DNA of 64,000 nt, from positions 1 through 64,000 of the forward strand of contig CAMPDV010000449.1 in assembly GCA_946699065.1 (NCBI GenBank), in the 5' to 3' direction. Positions 44,577 through 59,500 of this stretch are shown in pieces. The translations under genes and the position numbers were made by a program. Source of the stretch: Loxodes magnus. Taxonomy: Eukaryota > Ciliophora > Karyorelictea > Loxodida > Loxodidae. Numbering within the stretch: the first letter of the stretch is position 1; the number at the start of each line of letters is the position of its first letter. The notes under the pieces were generated by a model. The model saw nothing but the letters and a program-made list of their open reading frames with translations, had not been told where the DNA came from and did not search any database.

Positions 44577-47500
44577 TCTCATGGTCTTACAGGTACCTGT
44601 CTTGACGTTCCATAGTCTCACTTTCTCATCATCACTTCCCGATACAATGAACTCTGAATCACTGGAGATAGCCACAGATAATACTCAATCTGTGTGACCA
44701 CTCATGGTCTTACAGGTACCTGTCTTGACGTTCCATAGTCTCACCGTCTCATCAACACTTCCCGATACAATGAACTCTGAATCACTGGATATTGCCACAG
44801 ATGATACATAACTAGTGTGACCACTCATGGTCTTACAGGTACCTGTCTTGACGTCCCATAGTCTCACCGTCTTATCTCTACTTCCCGATACGATGAAATC
44901 TGAATCACTGGATATAGCCACAGATTATACATAACTAGTGTGACCACTCATGGTCTTACAGCTACCTGTCTTGACGTTCCATAGTCTCACCGTCTTATCT
45001 ACACTTTCCGATACGATGAACTCTGAATCACTGGATATAGCCACAGATGATACATAACTAGTGTGACCACTCATGGTCTTACAGGTACCTGTCTTGACGT
45101 TCCATAGTCTCACTTTCTCATCATCACTTCCCGATACAATGAACTCTGAATCACTGGAGATAGCCACAGATGATACATAACTAGTGTGACCACTCATGGT
45201 CTTACAGGTACCTGTCTTGACGTCCCATAGTCTCACCGTCTTATTTCTACTTCCCGATACGATGAAATCTGAATCACTGGATATAGCCACAGATGATACA
45301 TAACTAGTGTGACCACTCATGGTCTTACAGCTACCTGTCTTGACGTTCCATAGTCTCACTTTCTTATCTCTACTTCCCGATACGATGAACTCTGAATCAC
45401 TGGATATAGCCACAGATGATACATAACTAGTGTGACCACTCATGGTCTTACAGGTACCTGTCTTGACGTTCCATAGTCTCACTTTCTCATCATCACTTCC
45501 CGATACAATGAACTCTGAATCACTGGAGATAGCCACAGCATATACTGAATATGTGTGACCACTCATGGTCTTACAGGTACCTGTCTTGACGTTCCATAGT
45601 CTCACCGTCTTATCTACACTTCCCGATACGATGAACTCTGAATCACTGGATATTGCCACAGATCATACATAACTAGTGTGACCACTCATGGTCTTACAGG
45701 TACCTGTCTTGACGTTCCATAGTCTCACCGTCTCATCAACACTTCCCGATACGATGAACTCTGAATCACTGGATATAGCCACAGCATATACTGAATATGT
45801 GTGACCACTCATGGTCTTACAGGTACCTGTCTTGACGTTCCATAGTCTCACTTTCTTATCAACACTTCCCGATACAATGAACTCTGAATTACTGGATATA
45901 GCCACAGATAATACTGAATCTGTGTGACCACTCATGGTCTTACAGGTACCAGTCTTGACGTTCCATAGTCTCACCGTCTTATCTCTACTTCCCGATACGA
46001 TGAAATCTGAATCACTGGATATAGCCACAGATGATACTGAATCTGTGTGACCACTCATGGTCTTACAGGTACCAGTCTTGACGTTCCATAGTCTCACCGT
46101 CTCATCAACACTTCCCGATACGATGAACTCTGAATCACTGGATATAGCCACAGATCATACATAACTAGTGTGACCACTCATGGTCTTACAGGTACCTGTC
46201 TTGACGTTCCATAGTCTCACTTTCTCATCATCACTTCCCGATACGATGAACTCTGAATCACTGGATATAGCCACAGATCATACATAACTAGTGTGACCAC
46301 TCATGGTCTTACAGGTACCTGTCTTGACGTTCCATAGTCTCACCGTCTCATCAACACTTCCCGATACAATGAACTCTGAATCACTGGATATAGCCACAGA
46401 TAATACTGAATCTGTGTGACCACTCATGGTCTTACAGGTACCTGTCTTGACGTTCTATAGTCTCACTTTCTCATCATCACTTCCCGATACAATGAACTCT
46501 GAATCACTGGATATAGCCACAGATGATACATAACTAGTGTGACCACTCATGGTCTTACAGGTACCTGTCTTGACGTCCCATAGTCTCACCGTCTTATCTC
46601 TACTTCCCGATACGATGAAATCTGAATCACTGGATATAGCCACAGATCTTACATAACTAGTGTGACCACTCATGGTCTTACAGGTACTTGTCTTGACGTT
46701 CCATAGTCTCACCGTCTTATCTACACTTCCCGATACGATGAACTCTGAATCACTGGATATTGCCACAGATGATACATAACTAGTGTGACCACTCATGGTC
46801 TTACAGGTACCTGTCTTGACGTTCCATAGTCTCACCGTCTTATCTACACTTCCCGATACGATGAACTCTGAATCACTGGATATAGCCACAGATGATACAT
46901 AACTAGTGTGACCACTCATGGTCTTACAGGTACCTGTCTTGACGTTCCATAGTCTCACCGTCTCATCAACACTTCCCGATACGATGAACTCTGAATCACT
47001 GGAGATAGCCACAGATGATACATAACTAGTGTGACCACTCATGGTCTTACAGGTACCTGTCTTGACGTTCCATAGTCTCACCGTCTTATCTCAACTTCCC
47101 GATACAATGAACTCTGAATCACTGGATATAGCCACAGATGATACATAACTAGTGTGACCACTCATGGTCTTACAGGTACCTGTCTTGACGTTCCATAGTC
47201 TCACTTTCTCATCATCACTTCCCGATACAATGAACTCTGAATCACTGGAGATAGCCACAGCATATACTGAATATGTGTGACCACTCATGGTCTTACAGGT
47301 ACCTGTCTTGACGTTCCATAGTCTCACCGTCTTATCTACACTTCCCGATACGATGAACTCTGAATCACTGGATATTGCCACAGATCATACATAACTAGTG
47401 TGACCACTCATGGTCTTACAGGTACCTGTCTTGACGTTCCATAGTCTCACCGTCTCATCAACACTTCCCGATACGATGAACTCTGAATCACTGGATATAG

Positions 47501-50500
47501 CCACAGCATATACTGAATATGTGTGACCACTCATGGTCTTACAGGTACCTGTCTTGACGTTCCATAGTCTCACTTTCTTATCAACACTTCCCGATACAAT
47601 GAACTCTGAATTACTGGATATAGCCACAGATAATACTGAATCTGTGTGACCACTCATGGTCTTACAGGTACCAGTCTTGACGTTCCATAGTCTCACCGTC
47701 TTATCTCTACTTCCCGATACGATGAAATCTGAATCACTGGATATAGCCACAGATGATACTGAATCTGTGTGACCACTCATGGTCTTACAGGTACCTGTCT
47801 TGACGTTCCATAGTCTCACCGTCTCATCAACACTTCCCGATACAATGAACTCTGAATCACTGGATATAGCCACAGATGATACATAACTAGTGTGACCACT
47901 CATGGTCTTACAGGTACCTGTCTTGACGTTCCATAGTCTCACTTTCTCATCATCACTTCCCGATACAATGAACTCTGAATCACTGGAGATAGCCACAGAT
48001 AATACTCAATCTGTGTGACCACTCATGGTCTTACAGGTACCTGTCTTGACGTTCCATAGTCTCACCGTCTTATCTACACTTCCCGATACGATGAACTCTG
48101 AATCACTGGATATTGCCACAGATCATACATAACTAGTGTGACCACTCATGGTCTTACAGGTACCTGTCTTGACGTTCCATAGTCTCACTTTCTCATCATC
48201 ACTTCCCGATACAATGAACTCTGAATCACTGGAGATAGCCACAGATAATACTCAATCTGTGTGACCACTCATGGTCTTACAGGTACCTGTCTTGACGTTC
48301 CATAGTCTCACCGTCTCATCAACACTTCCCGATACAATGAACTCTGAATCACTGGATATAGCCACAGATGATACATAACTAGTGTGACCACTCATGGTCT
48401 TACAGGTACCTGTCTTGACGTCCCATAGTCTCACCGTCTTATCAACACTTCCCGATACGATGAACTCTGAATCACTGGATATAGCCACAGATGATACATA
48501 ACTAGTGTGACCACTCATGGTCTTACAGCTACCTGTCTTGACGTTCCATAGTCTCACCGTCTTATCTACACTTTCCGATACGATGAACTCTGAATCACTG
48601 GATATAGCCACAGATGATACATAACTAGTGTGACCACTCATGGTCTTACAGGTACCTGTCTTGACGTTCCATAGTCTCACTTTCTCATCATCACTTCCCG
48701 ATACAATGAACTCTGAATCACTGGAGATAGCCACAGATGATACATAACTAGTGTGACCACTCATGGTCTTACAGGTACCTGTCTTGACGTCCCATAGTCT
48801 CACCGTCTCATCAACACTTCCCGATACGATGAACTCTGAATCACTGGAGATAGCCACAGATGATACATAACTAGTGTGACCACTCATGGTCTTACAGCTA
48901 CCTGTCTTGACGTTCTATAGTCTCACTTTCTTATCTCTACTTCCCGATACGATGAACTCTGAATCACTGGATATAGCCACAGATGATACATAACTAGTGT
49001 GACCACTCATGGTCTTACAGGTACCTGTCTTGACGTTCCATAGTCTCACTTTCTCATCATCACTTCCCGATACAATGAACTCTGAATCACTGGAGATAGC
49101 CACAGCATATACTGAATATGTGTGACCACTCATGGTCTTACAGGTACCTGTCTTGACGTTCCATAGTCTCACCGTCTTATCTACACTTCCCGATACGATG
49201 AACTCTGAATCACTGGATATTGCCACAGATCATACATAACTAGTGTGACCACTCATGGTCTTACAGGTACCTGTCTTGACGTTCCATAGTCTCACCGTCT
49301 CATCAACACTTCCCGATACGATGAACTCTGAATCACTGGATATAGCCACAGCATATACTGAATATGTGTGACCACTCATGGTCTTACAGGTACCTGTCTT
49401 GACGTTCCATAGTCTCACTTTCTTATCAACACTTCCCGATACAATGAACTCTGAATTACTGGATATAGCCACAGATAATACTGAATCTGTGTGACCACTC
49501 ATGGTCTTACAGGTACCAGTCTTGACGTTCCATAGTCTCACCGTCTTATCTCTACTTCCCGATACGATGAAATCTGAATCACTGGATATAGCCACAGATG
49601 ATACTGAATCTGTGTGACCACTCATGGTCTTACAGGTACCAGTCTTGACGTTCCATAGTCTCACCGTCTCATCAACACTTCCCGATACGATGAACTCTGA
49701 ATCACTGGATATAGCCACAGATGATACATAACTAGTGTGACCACTCATGGTCTTACAGGTACCTGTCTTGACGTTCCATAGTCTCACTTTCTCATCATCA
49801 CTTCCCGATACGATGAACTCTGAATCACTGGATATAGCCACAGATCATACATAACTAGTGTGACCACTCATGGTCTTACAGGTACCTGTCTTGACGTTCC
49901 ATAGTCTCACCGTCTTATCAACACTTCCCGATACGATGAACTCTGAATCACTGGATATAGCCACAGATAATACTGAATCTGTGTGACCACTCATGGTCTT
50001 ACAGGTACCTGTCTTGACGTTCTATAGTCTCACTTTCTCATCATCACTTCCCGATACGATGAACTCTGAATCACTGGATATAGCCACAGATGATACATAA
50101 CTAGTGTGACCACTCATGGTCTTACAGGTACCTGTCTTGACGTCCCATAGTCTCACCGTCTTATCTCTACTTCCCGATACGATGAAATCTGAATCACTGG
50201 ATATAGCCACAGATCTTACATAACTAGTGTGACCACTCATGGTCTTACAGGTACTTGTCTTGACGTTCCATAGTCTCACCGTCTTATCTACACTTCCCGA
50301 TACGATGAACTCTGAATCACTGGATATTGCCACAGATGATACATAACTAGTGTGACCACTCATGGTCTTACAGGTACCTGTCTTGACGTTCCATAGTCTC
50401 ACCGTCTTATCTACACTTCCCGATACGATGAACTCTGAATCACTGGATATAGCCACAGATGATACATAACTAGTGTGACCACTCATGGTCTTACAGGTAC

Positions 50501-53500
50501 CTGTCTTGACGTTCCATAGTCTCACCGTCTCATCAACACTTCCCGATACGATGAACTCTGAATCACTGGAGATAGCCACAGATGATACATAACTAGTGTG
50601 ACCACTCATGGTCTTACAGGTACCTGTCTTGACGTTCCATAGTCTCACCGTCTCATCAACACTTCCCGATACGATGAACTCTGAATCACTGGATATAGCC
50701 ACAGATAATACATAACTAGTGTGACCACTCATGGTCTTACAGGTACCTGTCTTGACGTTCCATAGTCTCACTTTCTCATCATCACTTCCCGATACAATGA
50801 ACTCTGAATCACTGGAGATAGCCACAGATAATACTGAATATGTGTGACCACTCATGGTCTTACAGGTACCTGTCTTGACGTTCCATAGTCTCACCGTCTT
50901 ATCTACACTTCCCGATACGATGAACTCTGAATCACTGGATATAGCCACAGATAATACTCAATCTGTATGACCACTCATGGTCTTACAGCTACCTGTCTTG
51001 ACGCTCCATAGTCTCACTTTCTCATCATCACTTCCCGATACAATGAACTCTGAATCACTGGAGATAGCCACAGATAATACTGAATATGTGTGACCACTCA
51101 TGGTCTTACAGGTACCTGTCTTGACGCTCCATAGTCTCACTTTCTTATCTACACTTCCCGATACAATGAACTCTGAATCACTGGATATAGCCACAGATGA
51201 TACATAACTAGTGTGACCACTCATGGTCTTACAGGTACCTGTCTTGACGTTCCATAGTCTCACCGTCTCATCAACACTTCCCGATACAATGAACACTGAA
51301 TCACTGGAGATAGCCACAGATAATACTGAATCTGTGTGACCACTCATGGTCTTACAGGTACCTGTCTTGACGTTCCATAGTCTCACTTTCTTATCATCAC
51401 TTCCCGATACAATGAACTCTGAATCACTGGATATAGCCACAGATAATACTCAATCTGTATGACCACTCATGGTCTTACAGCTACCTGTCTTGACGCTCCA
51501 TAGTCTCACTTTCTCATCATCACTTCCCGATACAATGAACTCTGAATCACTGGATATAGCCACAGATGATACTGAATCTGTGTGACCACTCATGGTCTTA
51601 CAGGTACCTGTCTTGACGTTCCATAGTCTCACTTTCTTATCATCACTTCCCGATACAATGAACTCTGAATCACTGGATATAGCCACAGATGATACATAAC
51701 TAGTGTGACCACTCATGGTCTTACAGGTACCTGTCTTGACGTTCCATAGTCTCACCGTCTTATCTCTACTTCCCGATACGATGAAATCTGAATCACTGGA
51801 TATAGCCACAGATGATACATAACTAGTGTGACCACTCATGGTCTTACAGGTACCTGTCTTGACGTTCCATAGTCTCACTTTCTCATCATCACTTCCCGAT
51901 ACGATGAACTCTGAATCACTGGATATAGCCACAGATGATACATAACTAGTGTGACCACTCATGGTCTTACAGGTACCTGTCTTGACGTTCCATAGTCTCA
52001 CTTTCTCATCATCACTTCCCGATACAATGAACACTGAATCACTGGAGATAGCCACAGATAATACTGAATATGTGTGACCACTCATGGTCTTACAGGTACC
52101 TGTCTTGACGTTCCATAGTCTCACCGTCTTATCTACACTTCCCGATACGATGAACTCTGAATCACTGGATATAGCCACAGATGATACATAACTAGTGTGA
52201 CCACTCATGGTCTTACAGGTACCTGTCTTGACGTTCCATAGTCTCACTTTCTTATCTCTACTTCCCGATACTTTGAAATCTGAATCACTGGATATAGCCA
52301 CAGATAATACATAACTAGTGTGACCACTCATGGTCTTACAGGTACATGTCTTGACGTTCCATAGTCTCACTTTCTTATCTCTACTTCCCGATACGATGAA
52401 CTCTGAATCACTGGATATAGCCACAGATAATACTGAATCTGTGTGACCACTCATGGTCTTACAGGTACCTGTCTTGACGTTCCATAGTCTCACTTTCTTA
52501 TCATCACTTCCCGATACAATGAACTCTGAATCACTGGATATAGCCACAGATAATACTCAATCTGTGTGACCACTCATGGTCTTACAGGTACCTGTCTTGA
52601 CGTTCCATAGTCTCACCGTCTTATCTACACTTCCCGATACGATGAACTCTGAATCACTGGATATAGCCACAGATGATACATAACTAGTGTGACCACTCAT
52701 GGTCTTACAGGTACCTGTCTTGACGTTCCATAGTCTCACCGTCTCATCAACACTTCCCGATACAATGAACTCTGAATCACTGGATATAGCCACAGATCTT
52801 ACATAACTAGTGTGACCACTCATGGTCTTACAGGTACCTGTCTTGACGTTCCATAGTCTCACCGTCTCATCAACACTTCCCGATACGATGAACTCTGAAT
52901 CACTGGATATAGCCACAGATAATACATAACTAGTGTGACCACTCATGGTCTTACAGGTACCTGTCTTGACGTCCCATAGTCTCACCGTCTCATCAACACT
53001 TCCCGATACGATGAACTCTGAATCACTGGATATAGCCACAGATGATACATAACTAGTGTGACCACTCATGGTCTTACAGGTACCTGTCTTGACGTTCCAT
53101 AGTCTCACCGTCTCATCAACACTTCCCGATACGATGAACTCTGAATCACTGGATATAGCCACAGATAATACATAACTAGTGTGACCACTCATGGTCTTAC
53201 AGGTACCTGTCTTGACGTTCCATAGTCTCACTTTCTCATCATCACTTCCCGATACAATGAACTCTGAATCACTGGAGATAGCCACAGATAATACTGAATA
53301 TGTGTGACCACTCATGGTCTTACAGGTACCTGTCTTGACGTTCCATAGTCTCACCGTCTTATCTACACTTCCCGATACGATGAACTCTGAATCACTGGAG
53401 ATAGCCACAGATGATACATAACTAGTGTGACCACTCATGGTCTTACAGGTACCTGTCTTGACGTTCCATAGTCTCACCGTCTTATCTACACTTCCCGATA

Positions 53501-56500
53501 CGATGAACTCTGAATCACTGGATATAGCCACAGATGATACTGAATCTGTGTGACCACTCATGGTCTTACAGGTACCTGTCTTGACGTTCCATAGTCTCAC
53601 TTTCTTATCATCACTTCCCGATACAATGAACTCTGAATCACTGGATATAGCCACAGATAATACTCAATCTGTATGACCACTCATGGTCTTACAGCTACCT
53701 GTCTTGACGCTCCATAGTCTCACTTTCTCATCATCACTTCCCGATACAATGAACTCTGAATCACTGGATATAGCCACAGATAATACTGAATCTGTGTGAC
53801 CACTCATGGTCTTACAGGTACCTGTCTTGACGTTCCATAGTCTCACTTTCTTATCATCACTTCCCGATACAATGAACTCTGAATCACTGGATATAGCCAC
53901 AGATAATACTGAATCTGTGTGACCACTCATGGTCTTACAGGTACCTGTCTTGACGTTCCATAGTCTCACTTTCTTATCATCACTTCCCGATACAATGAAC
54001 TCTGAATCACTGGATATAGCCGCAGCATATACAGAATCTGTGTGACCACTCATGGTCTTACAGGTACCTGTCTTGACGTTCCATAGTCTCACTTTCTCAT
54101 CATCACTTCCCGATACAATGAACTCTGAATCACTGGAGATAGCCACAGCATATACTGAATATGTGTGACCACTCATGGTCTTACAGGTACCTGTCTTGAC
54201 GTTCCATAGTCTCACCGTCTTATCTACACTTCCCGATACGATGAACTCTGAATCACTGGATATTGCCACAGATCATACATAACTAGTGTGACCACTCATG
54301 GTCTTACAGGTACCTGTCTTGACGTTCCATAGTCTCACCGTCTCATCAACACTTCCCGATACGATGAACTCTGAATCACTGGATATAGCCACAGCATATA
54401 CTGAATATGTGTGACCACTCATGGTCTTACAGGTACCTGTCTTGACGTTCCATAGTCTCACTTTCTTATCAACACTTCCCGATACAATGAACTCTGAATT
54501 ACTGGATATAGCCACAGATAATACTGAATCTGTGTGACCACTCATGGTCTTACAGGTACCAGTCTTGACGTTCCATAGTCTCACCGTCTTATCTCTACTT
54601 CCCGATACGATGAAATCTGAATCACTGGATATAGCCACAGATGATACTGAATCTGTGTGACCACTCATGGTCTTACAGGTACCAGTCTTGACGTTCCATA
54701 GTCTCACCGTCTCATCAACACTTCCCGATACGATGAACTCTGAATCACTGGATATAGCCACAGATCATACATAACTAGTGTGACCACTCATGGTCTTACA
54801 GGTACCTGTCTTGACGTTCCATAGTCTCACTTTCTCATCATCACTTCCCGATACGATGAACTCTGAATCACTGGATATAGCCACAGATCATACATAACTA
54901 GTGTGACCACTCATGGTCTTACAGGTACCTGTCTTGACGTCCCATAGTCTCACCGTCTCATCAATACTTCCCGATACAATGAACTCTGAATCACTGGATA
55001 TAGCCACAGATAATACTGAATCTGTGTGACCACTCATGGTCTTACAGGTACCTGTCTTGACGTTCTATAGTCTCACTTTCTCATCATCACTTCCCGATAC
55101 GATGAACTCTGAATCACTGGATATAGCCACAGATGATACATAACTAGTGTGACCACTCATGGTCTTACAGGTACCTGTCTTGACGTCCCATAGTCTCACC
55201 GTCTTATCTCTACTTCCCGATACGATGAAATCTGAATCACTGGATATAGCCACAGATCTTACATAACTAGTGTGACCACTCATGGTCTTACAGGTACTTG
55301 TCTTGACGTTCCATAGTCTCACCGTCTTATCTACACTTCCCGATACGATGAACTCTGAATCACTGGATATTGCCACAGATGATACATAACTAGTGTGACC
55401 ACTCATGGTCTTACAGGTACCTGTCTTGACGTTCCATAGTCTCACCGTCTTATCTACACTTCCCGATACGATGAACTCTGAATCACTGGATATAGCCACA
55501 GATGATACATAACTAGTGTGACCACTCATGGTCTTACAGGTACCTGTCTTGACGTTCCATAGTCTCACCGTCTCATCAACACTTCCCGATACGATGAACT
55601 CTGAATCACTGGAGATAGCCACAGATGATACATAACTAGTGTGACCACTCATGGTCTTACAGGTACCTGTCTTGACGTTCCATAGTCTCACCGTCTTATC
55701 TCAACTTCCCGATACAATGAACTCGGAATCACTGGATATAGCCACAGCATATACAGAATCTGTGTGACCACTCATGGTCTTACAGCTACCTGTCTTGACG
55801 TTCTATAGTCTCACTTTCTTATCTCTACTTCCCGATACAATGAACTCTGAATCACTGGAGATAGCCACAGATGATACATAACTAGTGTGACCACTCATGG
55901 TCTTACAGCTACCTGTCTTGACGTTCCATAGTCTCACTTTCTTATCAACACTTCCCGATACAATGAACTCTGAATCACTGGAGATAGCCACAGCATATAC
56001 TGAATATGTGTGACCACTCATGGTCTTACAGGTACCTGTCTTGACGTTCCATAGTCTCACCGTCTCATCAACACTTCCCGATACGATGAACTCTGAATCA
56101 CTGGATATAGCCACAGATAATACTCAATCTGTGTGACCACTCATGGTCTTACAGCTACCTGTCTTGACGTTCCATAGTCTCACTTTCTTATCATCACTTC
56201 CCGATACAATGAACTCTGAATCACTGGATATAGCCACAGATCTTACATAACTAGTGTGACCACTCATGGTCTTACAGGTACCTGTCTTGACGTTCCATAG
56301 TCTCACCGTCTCATCAACACTTCCCGATACGATGAACTCTGAATCACTGGATATAGCCACAGATAATACATAACTAGTGTGACCACTCATGGTCTTACAG
56401 GTACCTGTCTTGACGTTCCATAGTCTCACTTTCTTATCTACACTTCCCGATACGATGAACTCTGAATCACTGGATATAGCCACAGATAATACTGAATATG

Positions 56501-59500
56501 TGTGACCACTCATGGTCTTACAGGTACCTGTCTTGACGTTCCATAGTCTCACCGTCTTATCTACACTTCCCGATACGATGAACTCTGAATCACTGGAGAT
56601 AGCCACAGATGATACATAACTAGTGTGACCACTCATGGTCTTACAGGTACCTGTCTTGACGTTCCATAGTCTCACCGTCTTATCAACACTTCCCGATACA
56701 ATGAACACTGAATCACTGGAGATAGCCACAGATAATACTGAATCTGTGTGACCACTCATGGTCTTACAGGTACCTGTCTTGACGTTCCATAGTCTCACTT
56801 TCTTATCATCACTTCCCGATACAATGAACTCTGAATCACTGGATATAGCCACAGATAATACTCAATCTGTATGACCACTCATGGTCTTACAGCTACCTGT
56901 CTTGACGCTCCATAGTCTCACTTTCTCATCATCACTTCCCGATACAATGAACTCTGAATCACTGGATATAGCCACAGATGATACATAACTAGTGTGACCA
57001 CTCATGGTCTTACAGGTACCTGTCTTGACGTTCCATAGTCTCACCGTCTCATCAACACTTCCCGATACGATGAACTCTGAATCACTGGAGATAGCCACAG
57101 ATGATACATAACTAGTGTGACCACTCATGGTCTTACAGGTACCTGTCTTGACGTTCCATAGTCTCACCGTCTTATCTCAACTTCCCGATACAATGAACTC
57201 GGAATCACTGGATATAGCCACAGCATATACAGAATCTGTGTGACCACTCATGGTCTTACAGCTACCTGTCTTGACGTTCTATAGTCTCACTTTCTTATCT
57301 CTACTTCCCGATACAATGAACTCTGAATCACTGGAGATAGCCACAGATGATACATAACTAGTGTGACCACTCATGGTCTTACAGCTACCTGTCTTGACGT
57401 TCCATAGTCTCACTTTCTTATCAACACTTCCCGATACAATGAACTCTGAATCACTGGAGATAGCCACAGCATATACTGAATATGTGTGACCACTCATGGT
57501 CTTACAGGTACCTGTCTTGACGTTCCATAGTCTCACCGTCTCATCAACACTTCCCGATACAATGAACTCTGAATCACTGGATATAGCCACAGATCTTACA
57601 TAACTAGTGTGACCACTCATGGTCTTACAGGTACCTGTCTTGACGTTCCATAGTCTCACCGTCTTATCTCTACTTCCCGATACAATGAACTCGGAATCAC
57701 TGGATATATCCACAGATCTTACATAACTAGTGTGACCACTCATGGTCTTACAGGTACCTGTCTTGACGTCCCATAGTCTCACCGTCTTATCTCTACTTCC
57801 CGATACGATGAAATCGGAATCACTGGATATAGCCACAGATAATACTCAATCTGTGTGACCACTCATGGTCTTACAGCTACCTGTCTTGACGTTCCATAGT
57901 CTCACTTTCTTATCATCACTTCCCGATACAATGAACTCTGAATCACTGGATATAGCCACAGATCTTACATAACTAGTGTGACCACTCATGGTCTTACAGG
58001 TACCTGTCTTGACGTTCCATAGTCTCACCGTCTCATCAACACTTCCCGATACGATGAACTCTGAATCACTGGATATAGCCACAGATAATACATAACTAGT
58101 GTGACCACTCATGGTCTTACAGGTACCTGTCTTGACGTTCCATAGTCTCACTTTCTCATCATCACTTCCCGATACAATGAACTCTGAATCACTGGAGATA
58201 GCCACAGATAATACTGAATATGTGTGACCACTCATGGTCTTACAGGTACCTGTCTTGACGTTCCATAGTCTCACCGTCTTATCTACACTTCCCGATACGA
58301 TGAACTCTGAATCACTGGAGATAGCCACAGATGATACATAACTAGTGTGACCACTCATGGTCTTACAGGTACCTGTCTTGACGTTCCATAGTCTCACCGT
58401 CTTATCAACACTTCCCGATACAATGAACACTGAATCACTGGAGATAGCCACAGATAATACTGAATCTGTGTGACCACTCATGGTCTTACAGGTACCTGTC
58501 TTGACGTTCCATAGTCTCACTTTCTTATCATCACTTCCCGATACAATGAACTCTGAATCACTGGATATAGCCACAGATAATACTCAATCTGTATGACCAC
58601 TCATGGTCTTACAGCTACCTGTCTTGACGCTCCATAGTCTCACTTTCTCATCATCACTTCCCGATACAATGAACTCTGAATCACTGGATATAGCCACAGA
58701 TAATACTGAATCTGTGTGACCACTCATGGTCTTACAGGTACCTGTCTTGACGTTCCATAGTCTCACTTTCTTATCATCACTTCCCGATACAATGAACTCT
58801 GAATCACTGGATATAGCCACAGATAATACTCAATCTGTATGACCACTCATGGTCTTACAGCTACCTGTCTTGACGCTCCATAGTCTCACTTTCTCATCAT
58901 CACTTCCCGATACAATGAACTCTGAATCACTGGATATAGCCACAGATAATACTGAATCTGTATGACCACTCATGGTCTTACAGCTACCTGTCTTGACGTT
59001 CCATAGTCTCACCGTCTTATCTACACTTCCCGATACGATGAACTCTGAATCACTGGAGATAGCCACAGCATATACTGAATATGTGTGACCACTCATGGTC
59101 TTACAGGTACCTGTCTTGACGTTCCATAGTCTCACTTTCTCATCATCACTTCCCGATACAATGAACACTGAATCACTGGAGATAGCCACAGATAATACTG
59201 AATATGTGTGACCACTCATGGTCTTACAGGTACCTGTCTTGACGTTCCATAGTCTCACCGTCTTATCTCAACTTCCCGATACAATGAACTCGGAATCACT
59301 GGATATATCCACAGATCTTACATAACTAGTGTGACCACTCATGGTCTTACAGGTACCTGTCTTGACGTCCCATAGTCTCACCGTCTTATCTCTACTTCCC
59401 GATACGATGAAATCGGAATCACTGGATATAGCCACAGATAATACTCAATCTGTGTGACCACTCATGGTCTTACAGCTACCTGTCTTGACGTTCCATAGTC